Shown here piece after piece: positions 45,053-54,891 of a stretch of 64,000 nucleotides of DNA. Made by a program: the position numbers and the translations under genes. The notes beneath the pieces are model-generated. The model saw nothing but the letters and a program-made list of their open reading frames with translations. It had not been told where the DNA came from and searched no databases. The stretch spans positions 1-64,000 of the forward strand of contig NZ_QCYM01000006.1 in NCBI RefSeq assembly GCF_003075075.1. The letters are read 5' to 3'. Source of the DNA: Labrenzia sp. 011 (GTDB lineage: Bacteria; Pseudomonadota; Alphaproteobacteria; Rhizobiales; Stappiaceae). Position 1 is the stretch's first letter, and each line of letters starts with the position of its first letter.

Positions 45053-45553
45053 TCAGTTCGGCTTCTGCTCACCGGTCTGCTGGGCCGCTGCCTGCTGCGC
45101 CATGTTCTGGCGGTAGAGCTGGGCGAAGTCGATCGGGTCGAGCATCAGCGGCGGGAAGCCGCCGTTGCGTGTGGCTTCGGACAGAATGTTGCGGGCGAAG
45201 GGGAAGATCATGCGCGGACATTCGATCATGACGAACGGATGCATGTGCTCCTTCGGAACACCGGTGATCTTGAAGATGCCGGCATAGACCAGCTCGACAT
45301 TGAACATGACCATGTCGGGACGTTCGGCCTTGGCAGTCAGGGTCAGGACGACCTCGAACTGGTCGTCTCCCATCTGCTGCGCGCCGACATTCACGTTGAT
45401 ATCGAGCTTCGGCTGCTCGCCCTGTGCCAGCGAACGGGGGGCATTCGGATTCTCGAAAGACAGGTCCTTGATGTACTGGCCAAGGATGTGCATTCCCGGC
45501 GCTGCGTCGCCTTCCGCCTGCGGCTGTGCGCCGCCGTCATTGGTGTCGGTCAT
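45053..45553 (-). CDS. secB: Protein-export chaperone SecB
   Basis: SecB (166 aa) keeps precursor proteins unfolded and delivers them to SecA. Characteristic strands are HILGQYIKDLSFENPNAPRS, then LDINVNVGAQQMGDDQFEVV, the VYAGIFKITGVPKEHMHPF block and CPRMIFPFARNILSEATRNG with FPPLMLDPIDFAQLY. The C-terminus is Gln/Ala-rich, as usual. It is divergent from the RegB-type sensor kinase with 175 bases between starts. In many relatives secB instead sits beside fxsA and timA, so here it has moved. Confidence 0.97.
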   Translation of the reverse strand: MTDTNDGGAQPQAEGDAAPGMHILGQYIKDLSFENPNAPRSLAQGEQPKLDINVNVGAQQMGDDQFEVVLTLTAKAERPDMVMFNVELVYAGIFKITGVPKEHMHPFVMIECPRMIFPFARNILSEATRNGGFPPLMLDPIDFAQLYRQNMAQQAAAQQTGEQKPN

Positions 45554-45728
45554 CGTGTCTCATTCCGTTTCGCGGTGCTGATCTGATTTACTGGGCCGGA
45601 AATTCCTCCGGCCGGCCGCCGGCCCGCGCCATCCGGACAACCCTGTCAGCGGCTGGCTACCATCTACGCAGGGCTGGCACAAGTACCACGGCCTTGCCAG
45701 CATCCGGATTCGGCTGCAAAAGAAACAT

Positions 45729-47075
45729 ATGTCCGATCAACCCACCTCCCATATCACCTTGCCGCACCGGCGGCTGAAACTCGACACGCTGGTTCGCCTG
45801 CGCTGGCTTGCCGTGGGCGGCCAGACAGCGGCCCTGCTCGTGGTGCATGTGGGGCTCGACTATCCCCTGCCCGCAGGCGCCGCCTTCGCCATGGTGGCGC
45901 TGTCGGCCTGGCTGAACATCTTCCTCAAGATCCGCTGGCCGTCGGCCATGCGTCTTTCGGAGCGGGCCGCCACCGTGCAGCTCGCCTACGATATCCTGCA
46001 GATGAGCGGCCTGCTGTTGCTGACCGGAGGCCTGGGCAACCCCTTTGCCTTCCTGCTGATGGCCCCGGTCATGGTCTCCGCGACGGGCCTTTCGGCCCGT
46101 TACACCTTCATCCTGGGAATTCTGGCGACCGGCTGCGCCACCGTGCTGGCCTTCTTCCACATGCCACTGCCCTGGCCGGAGGACGAAGTGTTCCGGCTGC
46201 CGGTCGTCTATTCGGTCGGGATCTGGATCGCCCTCGTCTCGACCCTGGGCTTCATGGCGACCTATGCCTTCCGGGTCGCCGAGGAGGCGCGGCAACTTGC
46301 GGACGCATTGGCCGCAACCGAACTGGTGCTCGCCCGGGAGCAGCATCTCAACGCCCTGGACGGCCTGGCGACCGCGGCCGCCCATGAACTGGGAACGCCG
46401 CTGGCCACCATCTATCTCGTCGCCAAGGAACTTTCAGACGAAATCGACAGCGATGACGAGCACGCCGAGGACGTGGCCCTGATCCGGTCGCAGGCCGAAC
46501 GCTGCCGCGGAATCCTGCGGCAGCTCACCAGCCTGTCGAGCGAAAAGGACCGCACCTACCAGCGCATGCCCGTGTCACAGCTTCTCGAGGATGTCATCGA
46601 CCCGCACCGGGGAACGGGCGTCGCCATCCATTGCGCCCTCGAGGGCACGGGAAACGAGCCGGTCGGCACCCGAAACGCCGCGATCCGTTACGGTCTGGCC
46701 AATCTTGTCGAGAATGCCGTCGACTTCGCGGCCTCGAGCGTCGATATTTCCGCCAGTTGGGACGAAAAGACGCTGTCCATCTCGATCCGCGATGACGGTC
46801 CGGGCTTTTCCGTCGACATGCTCGGCAAGATCGGCGATCCCTATGTTTCGATACGCGGCGGGAAATCCCCGCAAAAAGGGACCGGCGGGGGGCTGGGCCT
46901 CGGGATCTTCATTGCCAAAACCCTGCTGGAGCGCACAGGTGCCAAGCTCAGTCTCGACAATCAGGCGCCACCGCAAACCGGAGCGCATATCCGCGTAAGC
47001 TGGCCGCGTGAGGTATTCGAACATGACGGCAGAGTGGACGAAGCGTCGTTTTCGCACCATAACAGCAACAACTGA
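45729..47075 (+). CDS. actS: Redox sensor histidine kinase ActS/RegB
   Basis: RegB/PrrB/ActS sensor kinase (448 aa) with six membrane helices (about residues 25-180) that include the quinone-site segment GGLGNPFAFLLMAP. The His box AAHELGTPLATIYLVAKEL is near residue 217, the redox-active Cys is in ERCRGILRQL near 258, and the ATPase shows NLVENAVDFA, DDGPGFS and GGGLGLGIFIAK. In relatives the kinase is inhibited by oxidised ubiquinone and Cys oxidation, controlling respiration, carbon and nitrogen fixation or acid tolerance. The cognate regulator follows after 73 bases. Confidence 0.94.
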   Translation: MSDQPTSHITLPHRRLKLDTLVRLRWLAVGGQTAALLVVHVGLDYPLPAGAAFAMVALSAWLNIFLKIRWPSAMRLSERAATVQLAYDILQMSGLLLLTGGLGNPFAFLLMAPVMVSATGLSARYTFILGILATGCATVLAFFHMPLPWPEDEVFRLPVVYSVGIWIALVSTLGFMATYAFRVAEEARQLADALAATELVLAREQHLNALDGLATAAAHELGTPLATIYLVAKELSDEIDSDDEHAEDVALIRSQAERCRGILRQLTSLSSEKDRTYQRMPVSQLLEDVIDPHRGTGVAIHCALEGTGNEPVGTRNAAIRYGLANLVENAVDFAASSVDISASWDEKTLSISIRDDGPGFSVDMLGKIGDPYVSIRGGKSPQKGTGGGLGLGIFIAKTLLERTGAKLSLDNQAPPQTGAHIRVSWPREVFEHDGRVDEASFSHHNSNN

Positions 47076-47148
47076 TACAAAATGACATGATGTGCCGCCG
47101 CCCTCCGACCGGTTTGCGGCACACGGCAGGAATAAACGGTAACGCGAC

Positions 47149-47706
47149 ATGACGGATCACACTACGTCCTTTCCCGCCACGGAAGACATGAGCCTGCTCA
47201 TCGTGGATGACGACAAGCCGTTTCAGCAACGTCTTGCCCGCGCCATGGAAAAACGCGGTTTCGAAACGGAAACGGCGGACGGCGTCCAGGATGCGGCGGT
47301 CAAGATCGCGCGCCACGCCCCGGCCTACGCGATTGTCGACATGCGGCTGGAAGACGGAAACGGGCTGGACGTTATCGAGAAGATTCACCAGAAACGGCCG
47401 GAAGCCCGCGCCATCGTGCTGACCGGATACGGCAATATCGCAACAGCGGTGACCGCGGTGAAGCTCGGCGCGATCGACTATCTGGCCAAGCCGGCGGATC
47501 CCGACGACATCCTTGCCGCCCTGGCCCGTGAACCGGAGGACAAGGCACAGCCGCCCGAAAACCCCATGTCCGCCGACCGGGTGCGCTGGGAGCATATTCA
47601 GCGGGTGTATGAGCTCTGCGACCGCAACGTGTCGGAAACCGCGCGGCGGCTCAACATGCACCGGCGCACGCTGCAGCGCATTCTCGCCAAACGGGCGCCG
47701 CGCTGA
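47149..47706 (+). CDS. actR: Response regulator ActR/RegA
   Basis: Response regulator (185 aa) of the RegA/PrrA/ActR group. The receiver domain has LLIVDDDKPFQQRLARAMEK, the acceptor Asp in AIVDMRLEDGNG (near residue 63), and VLTGYGNIATAVTAVKLGA with the DYLAKPAD Lys. A short linker leads to a Fis-type helix-turn-helix: VYELCDRNVSETARRLNMHR and RTLQRILAKRAPR. This near-invariant recognition helix identifies the family. It is co-directional with actS and activates or represses redox-controlled genes. Confidence 0.96.
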   Translation: MTDHTTSFPATEDMSLLIVDDDKPFQQRLARAMEKRGFETETADGVQDAAVKIARHAPAYAIVDMRLEDGNGLDVIEKIHQKRPEARAIVLTGYGNIATAVTAVKLGAIDYLAKPADPDDILAALAREPEDKAQPPENPMSADRVRWEHIQRVYELCDRNVSETARRLNMHRRTLQRILAKRAPR

Positions 47707-47932
47707 AATCGTGAAATATCAAGAGCTATCGGGACCCGGGGCCGGTGTTAGCCGGATGCAGGGTTGCCCTTTCCGCGCCACTTTGCCTAAGTAATCCCGT
47801 TCGGTGGTTCCCCGGAACATCCTGCGGTCCGGTCAATCCGGCCCCGGTGGTCCAACAATTTCAGATCGATCGACCTGCCGCCGTTCATGGAAATGGATGC
47901 GGGTCGATCCAGCGCTCCGATGGAGATCGCAC

Positions 47933-49768
47933 ATGCGGCACAATGCTGCTCATGCCCGTTTCGCACCCGTGCTGACATCCGGCCTCCTCGCGGTTTGCAG
48001 CCTCGTCCTGCCGTTTTCCGGCAGTATTGCCCACGCCCAGTCCGTTCCGGAAACCCTGCGCATCAACGTGGACCCGCCGGAACCGGGCATCCGTTCGATT
48101 ACCGTCAACAAGAAGTACCGGCCGATCATCAGCCGGGACGGCAATGGTGTCGTCATCGACACCATGGGCAGCGACAGCAAGCTGCCACCCTGTGAGGTGA
48201 AGCTGGAAGTCACGCTCGAAAACAGCCGGGTCCTGCATCGGGACGCCGATATCTGCAGCGGCAACACCCTGGTGGTGGATGTCTCCAGCGACGGCAAGCC
48301 CGGTGCTGCGGCGCGGGTGGTGGGAACCAATTCGGGAACCGCCGCCGGGCCCGTGTCCGCCACACCGTCCGAGACCGCCACCCGGCCGCGGGCCGACACC
48401 CCGTCCGGACGGACTCCGGCGGACGGCGGCGAGTCCACCATCACCTCAATCGACCCGCCCGACGGTTCGAATGGCCTTGAGCCGCTCGAGCGTGTGGACA
48501 CCCCCATTTCGACGCCGGATCAGGATGGAACGGACACGGCGCGCGTCTCCGGCGAGCTGGAAACCCTTGTGCGTGAAAGGCTTTCAGGCGGAGGGGGCGG
48601 TAATGCCCAGCCGGTGATGGTCACGCCGAGGCAGGACCGGGAATGGTTCGCGGAACCGGGCCTGCAGCCGGGGACCCTGACCTTCCTTCAGCATACGGTT
48701 GCCCAGACGGACGACCGGGATTTCCGGGCCGAATGCACGGCCCAGTCCGGTTTCGCCAGGCTGATGTTCCAGCAGGCCCCGGCCGGTCTTCTCGAAGGCA
48801 TGCCGCAGGCCGTGCGCATCAGCGCGGGCGACTTCGAAGCCACCTACAACGCCTTCGGCTCCTCGGCCCTGAACGAAGCCGGCCGGTCCCTGCCGGAAGT
48901 CAGTATCGAAATGAGCGACCCGCTCTGGGAGGAGATGATCCGCCAGACCGAACTGTCCATAGCCGTGGAAGGCATGCCGGCATATGCGGTTTCTCTGCGT
49001 GGCAGCGCCAATCCGGTGCGCCTGTTCGTGGCAACCTGCTCCCTGCCGCAGCAGATCGTGTCCGATGAGGCCTTCGGCGTCCCGGGACAGGAGGCCGGCT
49101 CCGATCTTTCCTGCGCCGAACTTGGCCGTGTCCGCTCCCTGGAGGCTGTTCGTCCCGGCCAGATCGTCTTCCGCAACGCAAGCCGTCAGCCGATCGAAAT
49201 ACACTGGATCGACTACCGGGGTGGCGAGCGGCCCTATGCGCGGCTTGAGCCCGGGCAAATTCTCGAGCAGCAGACCTATGTATCGCATGCCTGGTCCGTT
49301 CGCGGCGCGAATGGCGAATGCCGCGGGATCTACGTGACGAAGACTCCCTATCGGGAGGTCGTCATCAACGGCCCCGCGAATTTCAATCCGGGCGGCGGCA
49401 ATTTCAACGCTCCCGTCAGCGGCCCGGGCGGATTTCCGAACGCTCCGCAGAACAACGGCTTCCCGACAGGCCCGGTTCCGCCTGCCGATATCCGCGGTGC
49501 GGCCCAGGCTCCCGTCGGTCAGCTGGCCGCCCGGACGAATGTCGCCGACTATCTGTGCACCGCCGGCATCGACCTGAACGTGGTCTTTTCTCCGGACGGT
49601 CAAAGCGCAACCGTCGCGGAAATGGGCTATGGCGCCGTCACCCTGCAGCGGGCGGGCAGTGCCAACACTTTCTATTTCGAATCACAGGGACATATCCTGA
49701 AGGGACAGCTGCAAAATGCAACATGGTCGCGCCCGGGCCTCAGGGATGTTTTCTGCGCCCGCCGCTGA
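47933..49768 (+). CDS. Secreted multidomain protein with VHL-beta-like and MliC-like domains
   Basis: A 611-aa protein with a signal peptide (TSGLLAVCSLVLPFSG, cleavage after AHA). An N-terminal beta domain with Cys pair (LPPCEVKLEV, DADICSG) leads to a Thr/Pro-rich linker and a central domain. At about residues 395-475 a block reads VRSLEAVRPGQIVFRNASRQ, PIEIHWIDYRGGERPYARLE and SHAWSVRGANG, closely following the beta domain of von Hippel-Lindau protein (human RSVNSREPSQVIFCNRS). After an Asn/Gly/Pro linker the C-terminus (YLCTAGIDLNVVFSPDG to WSRPG) looks like the lysozyme inhibitor MliC. The ATG at 47933 has a GGAG ribosome binding site. Confidence 0.78.
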   Translation: MRHNAAHARFAPVLTSGLLAVCSLVLPFSGSIAHAQSVPETLRINVDPPEPGIRSITVNKKYRPIISRDGNGVVIDTMGSDSKLPPCEVKLEVTLENSRVLHRDADICSGNTLVVDVSSDGKPGAAARVVGTNSGTAAGPVSATPSETATRPRADTPSGRTPADGGESTITSIDPPDGSNGLEPLERVDTPISTPDQDGTDTARVSGELETLVRERLSGGGGGNAQPVMVTPRQDREWFAEPGLQPGTLTFLQHTVAQTDDRDFRAECTAQSGFARLMFQQAPAGLLEGMPQAVRISAGDFEATYNAFGSSALNEAGRSLPEVSIEMSDPLWEEMIRQTELSIAVEGMPAYAVSLRGSANPVRLFVATCSLPQQIVSDEAFGVPGQEAGSDLSCAELGRVRSLEAVRPGQIVFRNASRQPIEIHWIDYRGGERPYARLEPGQILEQQTYVSHAWSVRGANGECRGIYVTKTPYREVVINGPANFNPGGGNFNAPVSGPGGFPNAPQNNGFPTGPVPPADIRGAAQAPVGQLAARTNVADYLCTAGIDLNVVFSPDGQSATVAEMGYGAVTLQRAGSANTFYFESQGHILKGQLQNATWSRPGLRDVFCARR

Positions 49769-49817
49769 CTGTCAGGGTGCCACAATTCGGTTTCACGGTA
49801 TTTGTACCTACCTTCTT

Positions 49818-49857
49818 AAAGTTGTGTGATTGTAATTTGTTACAATTATACAACTTT
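49818..49857. terminator. 18-bp AT-rich hairpin between secreted protein and chemoreceptor genes
   Basis: AAAGTTGT (49818-49825) pairs with ACAACTTT (49850-49857) and ATTGTAA (49829-49835) with TTACAAT (49840-49846); the 3 bases between pair with two G-T wobbles. A 4-base loop and a following T-rich stretch suit a terminator for the upstream gene, but its symmetry also suits an operator. Confidence 0.5.
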
Positions 49858-49945
49858 ATTCTTGCAAGGCGTCGGATCTTAAGAAATTCGTCAAGTGTTT
49901 CGCGGATTTATCCTCGGTATGTAAGTCGAGAGAAAGAATCCGATC

Positions 49946-51634
49946 ATGTCCTTTGCACGTTGGCCAATTACCTGGAAAATTAGCCTCCCCATTGCAACGA
50001 TCCTGGTGTTCACGGTCGCGATCTGCGCCGTCAGTCTGAACAGCCTCTATGCGGCGATGTTCGAAGAGCGCCTTACGAAAATCAAGGACATCGCAGACGG
50101 CGCCGTCTCCATCGCTACCCACTTTCACGGTCTCGAACAATCCGGCGAGATGAGCCGCGAAGAGGCGCAGGCAGCAGCGAAAGTCGCGATCAGTGCGATC
50201 AGGTTCGAGGGTGACAACTATCTCTTCGCCTATGACTATCAGGGCCTTACCCTGATCCACCCGAAAGCCTCGCTCATCGGCACGAGCATGATGGGTTTCG
50301 CGGACCAGACCGGCGTCAAGATCGTTGCCGAACTGATCAACGAGGCGAAAGCCGGCGGCGGTTCGCTCACCTATTTCTGGCCGCGCGCCAACAGTGAAGC
50401 CGCCCTCGAAAAAATCGGCTGGGGTGCTAACTTTCAGCCCTGGGGCTGGATGGTCGGCACCGGCGTCTATGTGGACGACCTGGATTCGGCCTACTGGAGC
50501 TCCGCCACAACGATCATCGCCCTTGCGGTCGTCGGCGCGCTGATCGCGGTCGCCATTGCCGTCGTTACCGTTCGCAACACGGTGCGGCCCCTGCGCGCCC
50601 TTACCGCAAACATGAGCACGCTGGCGGAAGGCAATACGAACATCGTGATTGACGGCACCGACCGCGGCGACGAAATCGGTCAGATGGCGGCAGCCATGGA
50701 AGTCTTCGTCCGCAACGAATCCGCAAGACGCGAGCTGGAAGACCAGCAGAACAATGCCCAGGAGGACGCCGCCCGCAGAGGTGCGGAAATCCAGCATCTC
50801 AGCAGCGAGTTCGACCGTCAGATCACCGAAATGATGGGCATCATCGACAGCTCGGTGCAGAACCTGCAGGCGGCCTCGAGCGACATGACCGGCGTTGCGG
50901 CCCAGACAACCGAGCAGAGCGGCCTCGTGTCCAACGCCTCGTCCCAGGCCTCTCACAACGTGGAAACCGTTGCCGCCGCCGCGGAAGAACTGTCCGCATC
51001 GGTCAACGAGATCCGCAGACAGGTCCAGGCTTCCAGCGAAATCGCAGCCCGCGCCGCCGGCGAAGCCCAGTCGACGAACCAGCGCATGAACGGCCTGTCC
51101 GAGGCTGCCACCCGGATCGGTGAAGTCGTGACCCTGATTCAGGCCATCGCCGAACAGACCAACCTGCTTGCGCTCAACGCGACCATCGAGGCCGCCCGCG
51201 CCGGCGAGGCCGGCAGGGGCTTTGCGGTCGTGGCTTCCGAAGTGAAGGAACTTGCGACGCAGACATCCAAGGCGACCGAAGACATCTCCAGCCAGATCAC
51301 CGCGATCCAGGAAGAGACCGGCCATGCCGCAAGCGCGATCTCCTCGGTGACCGAGATCATCAACAACATGAACGAAATCGCCTCTTCCATCGCTTCCTCT
51401 GTCGAGGAGCAGGGGGTCGCAACGCAGGAAATCGCAAGCAACGCGACCGAAGCCTCGCGCAGCACGGTCGAGGTGACGACAAATATCGAGTCCGTTTCGA
51501 CAGCAGCGGAAAACACCCGCGACACTGCAGAGAAGGTGGATTCCTCCGCCCAGCAGCTGAAGGATAACGCCTCCATGCTGCGCAACCAGGTTGCCACCTT
51601 CCTGGAGGAAGTCCGCAAGCGCTCCGCCGCCTGA
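49946..51634 (+). CDS. Methyl-accepting chemotaxis protein with sCache domain
   Basis: Chemoreceptor (562 aa). Membrane helix 1 (residues 12-34) is followed by a periplasmic single-Cache domain at about 40-185: [40 protein letters not shown] and [18 protein letters not shown] second helix (190-212), a HAMP domain ([17 protein letters not shown]) and the signalling domain follow. The hairpin tip is [18 protein letters not shown] with [15 protein letters not shown]. No C-terminal CheR-docking pentapeptide is present. sCache domains often sense small organic acids; the ligand is unknown. It stands alone, with a strong terminator after it. Confidence 0.95.
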   Translation: MSFARWPITWKISLPIATILVFTVAICAVSLNSLYAAMFEERLTKIKDIADGAVSIATHFHGLEQSGEMSREEAQAAAKVAISAIRFEGDNYLFAYDYQGLTLIHPKASLIGTSMMGFADQTGVKIVAELINEAKAGGGSLTYFWPRANSEAALEKIGWGANFQPWGWMVGTGVYVDDLDSAYWSSATTIIALAVVGALIAVAIAVVTVRNTVRPLRALTANMSTLAEGNTNIVIDGTDRGDEIGQMAAAMEVFVRNESARRELEDQQNNAQEDAARRGAEIQHLSSEFDRQITEMMGIIDSSVQNLQAASSDMTGVAAQTTEQSGLVSNASSQASHNVETVAAAAEELSASVNEIRRQVQASSEIAARAAGEAQSTNQRMNGLSEAATRIGEVVTLIQAIAEQTNLLALNATIEAARAGEAGRGFAVVASEVKELATQTSKATEDISSQITAIQEETGHAASAISSVTEIINNMNEIASSIASSVEEQGVATQEIASNATEASRSTVEVTTNIESVSTAAENTRDTAEKVDSSAQQLKDNASMLRNQVATFLEEVRKRSAA

Positions 51635-51657
51635 CGGAAAACCCGTACCGGATAGAC

Positions 51658-51691
51658 AACGCCCGCGGCCGGAAAAGCCGCGGGCGTTTTT
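51658..51691 (+). terminator. Strong intrinsic terminator after chemoreceptor gene
   Basis: GCCCGCGGC (51661-51669) pairs with GCCGCGGGC (51677-51685), extended by flanking C-G and A-T pairs, and is followed by five T at 51687-51691. It ends the chemoreceptor transcript facing the convergent coaA gene. Confidence 0.88.
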
Positions 51692-51704
51692 CGTTCAGGG
51701 GAGG

Positions 51705-52670
51705 TCAGATCTTGCGCAGCGCGACCTTGGAAATCCGGTGGCTGGCGTTTTTCGACAGGATCAGGTCGGCCCGCGGCCGGGTCGGCAGGATGTTCTCGCG
51801 CAGGTTCACCAGATTGATCTCGTTCCAGATCCGGTGGGCAGTCTCCTGAGCCTCCTCGTCCGAAATGCGGGAATACTTGTGGAAGTAGGAGCCGGGATCA
51901 CGGAAGGCCGTCTCTCTCAGCCGCATGAACCGATCAACATACCATTTGCGCAGCAGTTTCTCGTCCGCGTCGATATAGACCGAGAAGTCGAAGAAGTCCG
52001 AAACGAACGGCACGGCGCGGCCGTCCTTGGGCAGTTCCCGTGTCTGCAACACGTTCAGACCCTCGACGATCAGAATATCCGGCCTGTCGACGGTCACCGT
52101 ATGGCCCGGCATGACGTCGTAATAGAAATGCGAATAGACCGGCGCCCTGACCTGGCGCTTGCCGGCCTTGATGTCCGACAGGAATTTCAGCAGCCGGGGC
52201 CGGTCGAAACTCTCCGGAAAGCCCTTCTTGGACATCAGGCCCTCGGCTTCCAGAATCGCGTTCGGGTAAAGAAACCCGTCGGTGGTGATCAGGTCCACCT
52301 TGGGACTTGCCGGCCAGCGGGCCAAAAGTTCGCGCAGAACGCGGGAGGTGGTGGACTTTCCCACGGACACCGACCCGGCGACGCCGATGATGAAGGGGGT
52401 CTTGCCGTCGCGCGTCTGGAGAAAGTTCTGGGTGGCCTGGTAGATGGTCACCGCGGCTTCCGCATAAAAGGCGAGCAAGCGGGACAGGGGCAGATAGATC
52501 GTCTCCACCTGCTCGATGGACATGGGCGCGTTCAGGCCCTGCAGCTGGGCGACCTCCTGGGCGGACAGGGTCATCGGCGTGTCGGCCCGCAAGCGGGCCC
52601 ACTGGCGTTCGGTGAACACCCGATAGGGGGACAAATCCATGTCCAGGGCCGTGGCGACTGTCTGATCCAT
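51705..52670 (-). CDS. coaA: Type I pantothenate kinase
   Basis: CoaA (321 aa) phosphorylates pantothenate, the first step of coenzyme A synthesis. The P-loop is [20 protein letters not shown], followed by [20 protein letters not shown] and [14 protein letters not shown] residues (read as [17 protein letters not shown]). The block [20 protein letters not shown] and the [16 protein letters not shown] segment are typical. It ends the his operon, 45 bases after hisE, the usual rhizobial arrangement. The start at 52670 is tentative; a Met inside residues 1-11 is an alternative. Confidence 0.96.
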   Translation of the reverse strand: MDQTVATALDMDLSPYRVFTERQWARLRADTPMTLSAQEVAQLQGLNAPMSIEQVETIYLPLSRLLAFYAEAAVTIYQATQNFLQTRDGKTPFIIGVAGSVSVGKSTTSRVLRELLARWPASPKVDLITTDGFLYPNAILEAEGLMSKKGFPESFDRPRLLKFLSDIKAGKRQVRAPVYSHFYYDVMPGHTVTVDRPDILIVEGLNVLQTRELPKDGRAVPFVSDFFDFSVYIDADEKLLRKWYVDRFMRLRETAFRDPGSYFHKYSRISDEEAQETAHRIWNEINLVNLRENILPTRPRADLILSKNASHRISKVALRKI

Positions 52671-52715
52671 CTCTATCGCAGTCCCTGCTGCTGCGGCTGA
52701 CCGCGGAAACCGTCG

Positions 52716-53039
52716 TTATTCCTGCGGCCGGGAGGCCTTTTCCTCAAGACCGGTCTGGGCCGTACGTCTGCCGAGTTCTGTCATGACATCCCCCAGAGGA
52801 ACATTGGAGACGTTCAGGACCACCAGTAAATGATAAAGCACATCAGCGGCTTCGGCCGTCAATTCTTCCCGGTCTTCCCGAACCGCGGCAATGGCCGCTT
52901 CCACCGCTTCCTCTCCCAGTTTCTGGGCGCATTTGGCCACGCCCTTGCCGACAAGCTTGCGCGTATAGGACATCTCGTCGCTGCTTTGCGCGCGGGCTGC
53001 CACTATGGCGTCCAGATCGTCGAGAGTGAACTTGGTCAT
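52716..53039 (-). CDS. hisE: Phosphoribosyl-ATP pyrophosphatase
   Basis: HisE (107 aa) hydrolyses phosphoribosyl-ATP to phosphoribosyl-AMP in histidine synthesis. Diagnostic blocks are [20 protein letters not shown], then [19 protein letters not shown] and [19 protein letters not shown], which carry the metal-binding Glu and Asp residues of the all-alpha NTP pyrophosphohydrolase fold. It is separate from HisI, as in most Alphaproteobacteria. It follows hisF by 17 bases. Confidence 0.96.
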   Translation of the reverse strand: MTKFTLDDLDAIVAARAQSSDEMSYTRKLVGKGVAKCAQKLGEEAVEAAIAAVREDREELTAEAADVLYHLLVVLNVSNVPLGDVMTELGRRTAQTGLEEKASRPQE

Positions 53040-53056
53040 TAGGCTAGGTCCTCGGG

Positions 53057-53836
53057 TCAGGCATCGAGACGCATCGGCACACCGGCGGTGTCCATATGCC
53101 GTTTGGCTTCCTGGATGGTGAATTCGCCGAAATGAAAGATGGACGCCGCCAGAACCGCGGTGGCATGGCCGTCGCGGATGCCTTCCACCAGGTGGTCCAG
53201 CGTCCCGACGCCACCGGAGGCGATGACCGGCACCGGCACCGCGTCGGCAATCGCCCGTGTCAGCGCGATATTGTAGCCGGATTTGGTGCCGTCCCTGTCC
53301 ATGGAGGTGACCAGAAGCTCGCCAGCACCGAGTGCGACGACCTTTCTGGCGAATTCCACCGCGTCGATACCGGTCGCATTGCGGCCGCCGTGCGTGAAGA
53401 TCTCGAATTTTTCAGGCTCGCCCGGAGCGTTGACCTGCTTGGCGTCGATGGACACCACGATGCATTGCGCGCCGAACTTCTCGGCTGCCGCGCGCACGAA
53501 GTCGGGATTGGTCACCGCGGCGGTGTTGATGGAGACCTTGTCCGCGCCGGCGATCAGGAGCTTGCGGATATCCTCGACCGAACGCACGCCGCCACCGACC
53601 GTCACCGGCATGAAACAGGCTTCTGCGGTGCGGCGGACCACGTCGTAGATCGTGTCGCGGCCCTCGTGGCTGGCGGTGATGTCGAGAAAGCACAATTCGT
53701 CGGCCCCGGCGGCATCATAGGCCTTGGCCGCCTCCACCGGGTCGCCGGCATCGATCAGATCGACAAAGTTGACGCCCTTGACGACGCGGCCGTCCTTGAC
53801 GTCGAGACAGGGAATGACACGGGCTTTCAAGGTCAT
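53057..53836 (-). CDS. hisF: Imidazole glycerol phosphate synthase, cyclase subunit
   Basis: HisF (259 aa), the (beta/alpha)8 subunit that uses ammonia from HisH to make imidazole glycerol phosphate and AICAR. Signature segments: [20 protein letters not shown] with the catalytic Asp, [39 protein letters not shown] and [20 protein letters not shown] with the second Asp. It starts at the last base of hisA (TGATG overlap), so translation is coupled. Confidence 0.97.
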   Translation of the reverse strand: MTLKARVIPCLDVKDGRVVKGVNFVDLIDAGDPVEAAKAYDAAGADELCFLDITASHEGRDTIYDVVRRTAEACFMPVTVGGGVRSVEDIRKLLIAGADKVSINTAAVTNPDFVRAAAEKFGAQCIVVSIDAKQVNAPGEPEKFEIFTHGGRNATGIDAVEFARKVVALGAGELLVTSMDRDGTKSGYNIALTRAIADAVPVPVIASGGVGTLDHLVEGIRDGHATAVLAASIFHFGEFTIQEAKRHMDTAGVPMRLDA

Positions 53837-54576
53837 CAGGCTTTGCTCCGCTCAGCGGCGATCAGCGCCATCGCCTCTTTCGGATCCAGACGCCCGTCAT
53901 AGAGCGCGCGGCCGGAAATGGCCCCTTCCAGGATGGCACAGTCCGGCTCCAGAAGACGGTGGATGTCGTCGATGGAGGCAAGACCGCCGGAGGCGATCAC
54001 CGGAATGGAGACCGACCGGGCCAGATCGAGCGTGGAGGGAATGTTGAGTCCCTTGAGCACGCCGTCGCGGTCGATATCGGTGTAGACGATGGCCGAGACA
54101 CCCGCGTCCTCGAAGCGCCTGGCAAGATCCACCGCCGTGAGTTCGGAGGTTTCCGCCCAGCCTTCCACGGCGACACGGCCGCCCCTGGCGTCGATGCCGA
54201 CAGCGATCCTGCCGGGGAACCTGCGGCACGCCGCCTTCACCAGATCCGGATCGCGCACCGCCACCGTTCCGAGAATCACCCGGGTGATGCCCTTTTCCAG
54301 CCAGCCGGCGATATGATCGATGGTCCTGATCCCGCCGCCGAGCTGAACCGGGTTCTTCGTCGCCGAGAGAATGGCGTCAACCGCCGCGCCATTGACGCTT
54401 TCACCGGCGAAGGCCCCGTTCAGATCGACCACATGCAACCAGTCGAAGCCCTGGTCCTCGAAGGCTTTCGCCTGGGCTCCGGGATTGTCGTTGAAGACGG
54501 TCGCCTGGTCCATGTCGCCAAGCTTCAGGCGCACGCACTGGCCATCCTTCAGATCGATGGCGGGAAAGAGGATCAT
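53836..54576 (-). CDS. hisA: Phosphoribosylformimino-AICAR ribotide isomerase
   Basis: HisA (246 aa), a (beta/alpha)8 isomerase acting just before the HisF/HisH step. It begins [20 protein letters not shown] with the first catalytic Asp, and has [33 protein letters not shown] and [15 protein letters not shown] residues ([19 protein letters not shown]) with the second. [15 protein letters not shown] closes the phosphate site. The small DUF1330 gene ends 6 bases before it. Confidence 0.97.
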   Translation of the reverse strand: MILFPAIDLKDGQCVRLKLGDMDQATVFNDNPGAQAKAFEDQGFDWLHVVDLNGAFAGESVNGAAVDAILSATKNPVQLGGGIRTIDHIAGWLEKGITRVILGTVAVRDPDLVKAACRRFPGRIAVGIDARGGRVAVEGWAETSELTAVDLARRFEDAGVSAIVYTDIDRDGVLKGLNIPSTLDLARSVSIPVIASGGLASIDDIHRLLEPDCAILEGAISGRALYDGRLDPKEAMALIAAERSKA

Positions 54577-54582
54577 GTTGTC

Positions 54583-54870
54583 TTAAATTCCTTCAACGAT
54601 GACGATTTCGCCATCGGCAACTTTCTGACGGATTTTCACCGCCTGCTGATATTCCGGCGAGTTATAGCAATCGACGGCGTGCTGAAAGCTGGGAAACTCG
54701 ATAATGACGTTGCGGGCCCGTCCCGGCCCCTCGATGGCATTGGTCTTGCCACCGCGCGCCAGAAAGACCGCTCCGAACCTCTCGAAGGCCGGTTTCGCCG
54801 TTTCGACATATTGCGGATATCCGTCCTGATCGTTCACGTCCACCCGTGCGATCCAGTAGGCCTTCGTCAT
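54583..54870 (-). CDS. DUF1330 family protein
   Basis: A 95-aa protein of the DUF1330 dimeric alpha-beta barrel family: MTKAYWIARVDVNDQDGYPQ, then AFERFGAVFLARGGKTNAIE and VIIEFPSFQHAVDCYNSPEY. Function is unknown; the fold resembles small monooxygenase-like or EthD-like proteins. It is inserted between hisH (21 bases upstream) and hisA (6 bases downstream), so it is co-expressed with histidine genes, although no role in the pathway is known. Confidence 0.92.
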   Translation of the reverse strand: MTKAYWIARVDVNDQDGYPQYVETAKPAFERFGAVFLARGGKTNAIEGPGRARNVIIEFPSFQHAVDCYNSPEYQQAVKIRQKVADGEIVIVEGI

Positions 54871-54891
54871 GTCTGTCTCCCGAATTGAGTT

